A stretch of DNA of 9,047 nt from JBAZOJ01 sp041648755 (GTDB lineage: Bacteria > Planctomycetota > B143-G9), in the NCBI GenBank assembly GCA_041648755.1, contig JBAZOJ010000155.1, positions 1 through 9,047 of the forward strand. The letters run 5' to 3'. Position numbers and translations under genes: made by a program. Below are positions 7,508-9,047 of the stretch, piece after piece. Each line of letters begins with the position of its first letter. Position 1 is the stretch's first letter. Under the pieces are notes generated by a model, which made no database searches, was not told the DNA's origin, and worked only from the letters and a program-made list of their open reading frames with translations.

Positions 7508-8261
7508 TGTAGGAAATCCTCTCTCTGAAGAAACTGGCGGCCCCCTCTGTGGGCGCAAAAATCACGGGTCTCACGGTCTTTCTCTTTCCCAGTGCGAGCA
7601 GATCCGCAACTGTGAAAGGCTTGGAAGACAAGTCCAGGGCAACTCCTCCTGCAACGGAAATGAAGGCGAGTCCCGACGCGATATCCCAGGCGTGCCCGCG
7701 CAGGATGGCAGCATCACCTCTTCCCGAGAACACGTATGCCTGGTGAATGCAGCCTGAGCCAAGATTGCGGGTCTTCCCAGCGTATCTGCTGATCAGGTAG
7801 TTCGTGTGAAAGTTGCTCGGGGCATAGAGCACAGTCTCCCTGCAACTTTCGAACGGGCGTGATCTGACAGCCTCTCCGTTCAGCAGCAGCAGGCGCCCGG
7901 ATGTGTGAAAAGTCTCACCCAGCAGAGGACAATGGACAATCGAGCAAAGCGGAGTGTCCCCATCAAAGACCGTAACGGCGACTGACCAGGTCGGCCCGCC
8001 AACGGAATACATGGATGTCCCGTCGATCGGATCCACAAACCACGTCAGACCGGAACCTTCCTCTATCTCGCCTTCTTCGCCGATAAACGTTGAATTGGGA
8101 AACTCAGTGGCGACAGCCTGTCGGATGTAGTCCTCGATCTCCCGGTCGGCATCGGTCACGACCGTTCCATCGCTCTTCGTGCGAGTTGGACTGCTCCGGA
8201 ACCGACGCAAAGCAATGGCTCCCGCGTCGCGAACCAGAACACCTGTGAAGCTCTCCAGCAT
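7494..8261 (-). CDS. inositol-monophosphatase-family phosphatase
   Basis: A 255-residue soluble enzyme of the Mg-dependent, Li-sensitive phosphatase superfamily (SuhB, HisN, CysQ and relatives), at normal family length. Metal and catalytic motifs are intact: KSDGTVVTDAD (29-39), GEEGE (61-65), WFVDPIDGTSMY (74-85, with Asp77 and Asp80) and AWDIASG (191-197, with Asp193). Members hydrolyse small phosphate esters such as inositol-1-phosphate, histidinol phosphate, fructose-1,6-bisphosphate or 3'-phosphoadenosine phosphate. The substrate cannot be read from these motifs, and the generic label is safest. Three in-frame ATGs compete: 8303, 8267 and 8261. I chose 8261 because AGGAG (8270-8274) lies 8 nt upstream; it is only 2 nt from the 8267 ATG, and 8303 has no good ribosome binding site and would lie across the promoter candidates. 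It is the first gene of the leftward operon and overlaps the kinase gene by 14 nt. Confidence 0.9.
   Translation of the reverse strand: MLESFTGVLVRDAGAIALRRFRSSPTRTKSDGTVVTDADREIEDYIRQAVATEFPNSTFIGEEGEIEEGSGLTWFVDPIDGTSMYSVGGPTWSVAVTVFDGDTPLCSIVHCPLLGETFHTSGRLLLLNGEAVRSRPFESCRETVLYAPSNFHTNYLISRYAGKTRNLGSGCIHQAYVFSGRGDAAILRGHAWDIASGLAFISVAGGVALDLSSKPFTVADLLALGKRKTVRPVIFAPTEGAASFFRERISYSEQA
7517..7523 (-). promoter_or_regulatory. ribosome binding site deciding the kinase GTG start
   Basis: GAGAGGA on the minus strand, inside the 3' end of the phosphatase gene, is 9 nt before GTG at 7507. No comparable site precedes the upstream ATG at 7558 or the downstream ATG at 7447 as well placed, so the GTG start is preferred. 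Confidence 0.6.
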
Positions 8262-8269
8262 GCCCATAG

Positions 8270-8274
8270 CTCCT
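8270..8274 (-). promoter_or_regulatory. ribosome binding site deciding the phosphatase start
   Basis: AGGAG on the minus strand lies 8 nt before the ATG at 8261 but only 2 nt before the in-frame ATG at 8267. It lies downstream of the ATG at 8303. It therefore favours 8261 as the true start. Confidence 0.7.
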
Positions 8275-8276
8275 GA

Positions 8277-8298
8277 TTTTGTTGACGTCAGTCCAAAA
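8277..8298. promoter_or_regulatory. imperfect dyad around TGACGTCA, possible operator
   Basis: The perfect 8-bp palindrome TGACGTCA (8283-8290) is flanked by TTTTG (8277-8281) on the left and CAAAA (8294-8298) on the right, which extends the inverted symmetry with unequal spacers. It overlaps the glnA -35 hexamer and lies at the start of the proposed leftward transcript, where a bound protein could affect both directions. No regulator family can be named from the half-sites. Confidence 0.35.
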
Positions 8299-8310
8299 AG
8301 CAATTACAAA
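8282..8310 (+). promoter_or_regulatory. candidate sigma70-type promoter for glnA
   Basis: TTGACG (8282-8287, 5 of 6 matches to the -35 consensus) is followed after 17 bases by TACAAA (8305-8310, 4 of 6 matches to the -10). Transcription would start near 8317, giving a leader of about 28 nt before the glnA ATG. I see no sigma54-type GG-N10-GC element in this gap. The call rests on hexamer matches only. Confidence 0.5.
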
Positions 8311-8333
8311 CTAAAATGGTGAGTCTTTGCCAA
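8303..8333 (-). promoter_or_regulatory. candidate leftward operon promoter overlapping the glnA promoter
   Basis: On the minus strand TTGGCA (8333-8328, 5 of 6 to -35) is followed by TGTAAT (8308-8303, 5 of 6 to -10). The 19-bp spacer is longer than ideal. Transcription would start near 8296, about 35 nt before the phosphatase ATG at 8261. The -10 element shares bases 8305-8308 with the proposed glnA -10, so the two polymerase sites could not be occupied together. Confidence 0.35.
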
Positions 8334-8334
8334 C

Positions 8335-8340
8335 AAGGAG
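8335..8340 (+). promoter_or_regulatory. ribosome binding site of glnA
   Basis: AAGGAG followed by TGAT and then ATG closely matches the 16S anti-Shine-Dalgarno complement, which fixes the glnA start at 8345. Confidence 0.8.
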
Positions 8341-8344
8341 TGAT

Positions 8345-9047
8345 ATGAACACACCCGCAGACCTCATCAAGAAGGTAAGGGACGAGAAGATCCACATGGT
8401 AGCGCTCCGCTTCGTGGATCTCTTCGGGCACTGGCATACGCTGACGATCCCGGCCCCCAAGGTCAACGAAGAGCTGTTCACGCTTGGTGAGCCATTCGAC
8501 GGCTCCAGTGTGCCCGGGTTCAAAACAACCGAAGCCGGGGATATGGTCCTCCTTCCCGACATCGGGACGGCCGTAGTGGACCCGTTTGCCGAGACGCCGA
8601 CACTTTCCGTAATTTGCACGGTGGCAGAGGCCGATTCACGCGAGCCGTTTTGTCGCGACCCTCGCGGAATCGCCAAGAAAGCTGACGCCGCGATGCAGCA
8701 ATTCGGATTTGCTGACACCTCAAAATGGGGTCCTGAGTTTGAGTTCTACGTTTTTGACCGTGTTCTCTACGAGAACGATGTCCAACGTTGCGGGCTGCAG
8801 ATTGACTGTGCCGAGGGCTACTGGAACCGCTTCCTCAACTCCAGTGAAGGCTACGGCGAATTCCCGTCTCGGCAGGGCGGCTACCACAATACCCCGCCCA
8901 TGGACCGTTTCGCGGGGCTGCGCGGCGAAGTCTGCGAACTCGTAGAGGATGCCGGGTTCGACGTCCACTATCACCACCACGAGGTCGGAGGTCCCGGCCA
9001 GTGCGAGATAGAGATCGAGTTTCTTCCCACCGTGCGCGCAGGCGATG
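8345..9047 (+). CDS. glnA: glutamine synthetase, class I (5' part, cut by right edge)
   Basis: The first 234 codons are present. The enzyme makes glutamine from glutamate, ammonia and ATP in the cytoplasm and is normally a dodecamer. The N-terminal beta-grasp region has RFVDLFGHWHTLTIP and the hallmark FDGSSVPGF from residue 51. The catalytic domain begins with WGPEFEFYVFD from residue 128 (metal-binding Glu131 and Glu133), then GGYHNTPPMD and HHHEVGGPGQCEIEIEF from 210 (Glu213 and Glu221). These residues line up by position with the Glu129/131/212/220 set described for enteric GlnA. The variant EVGGPGQ replaces the commoner EVATAGQ. The adenylylation-site loop and C-terminus lie outside the window, so regulation by adenylylation cannot be judged. 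The ATG at 8345 has AAGGAG four bases upstream within a near-perfect AAGGAGTGAT. It is divergent from the phosphatase-kinase-glycan operon across an 83-bp gap. Confidence 0.96.
   Translation, partial: MNTPADLIKKVRDEKIHMVALRFVDLFGHWHTLTIPAPKVNEELFTLGEPFDGSSVPGFKTTEAGDMVLLPDIGTAVVDPFAETPTLSVICTVAEADSREPFCRDPRGIAKKADAAMQQFGFADTSKWGPEFEFYVFDRVLYENDVQRCGLQIDCAEGYWNRFLNSSEGYGEFPSRQGGYHNTPPMDRFAGLRGEVCELVEDAGFDVHYHHHEVGGPGQCEIEIEFLPTVRAGD

Noticed and set aside
7508..7558. ATG at 7558 as start of the kinase
   Set aside because: It would add 17 residues of poor quality, overlap the phosphatase gene by 65 nt and has no suitable ribosome binding site, unlike GTG at 7507.
8283..8290. TGACGTCA read as a CRE (CREB/ATF) site
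   Set aside because: That is a eukaryotic element. In this clearly bacterial context only a generic bacterial operator reading is reasonable.
8262..8303. ATG at 8303 as start of the phosphatase
   Set aside because: It would place the promoter candidates and the AGGAG site inside the gene. The extra 14 residues are not part of the conserved family core.
8720..8980. 86-residue minus-strand frame opposite glnA
   Set aside because: It is the mirror of a strongly conserved coding stretch of glutamine synthetase and has no independent support.

Overview
The window looks like a moderately GC-rich bacterial chromosome fragment. The genes suggest a diderm-type or otherwise glycan-coated cell that makes a lipid-linked surface polysaccharide, but nothing fixes the phylum. 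There are no RNA genes, insertion sequences, CRISPR arrays or other mobile-element signs. Coding density is very high: the only gap of any size is the 83-bp divergent region 8262-8344, and no stretch over 300 bases lacks a gene.

Layout. Five genes run leftwards (minus strand) from about 8261 to the left edge and look like one operon. In order of transcription they are: an inositol-monophosphatase-family phosphatase (7494-8261); a very large hybrid sensor kinase with several PAS-like domains, a GAF-like domain, a kinase core and a C-terminal receiver (3488-7507); a 194-residue protein I do not recognise (2903-3487); a WecA/TagO-type polyprenyl-phosphate sugar-1-phosphate transferase (1849-2889); and an O-antigen ligase/polymerase-type membrane protein whose 3' end is cut by the window (1-1852). 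The junctions are a 14-nt overlap, direct abutment, a 13-nt gap and a 4-nt GTGA overlap, so co-transcription and translational coupling are likely. On the right, glnA (class I glutamine synthetase, 8345 to the edge) is transcribed divergently and is cut by the right edge.

How the genes may work together. The GT4 enzyme would start a glycan on undecaprenyl phosphate and the ligase/polymerase-type protein would polymerise or transfer it. The other glycosyltransferases and the exporter are not here and may lie beyond the left edge. The kinase, with no visible membrane segment, would add cytoplasmic signal input, but no separate output regulator is seen. The role of the phosphatase is unknown.

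Most worth a second look: the kinase has Tyr where an acidic residue normally follows the phospho-accepting His; the 194-residue protein is an orphan in a defined operon slot; the short glnA/operon gap carries overlapping divergent promoter candidates and an operator-like dyad around TGACGTCA; and a 9-bp repeat precedes two consecutive start codons.
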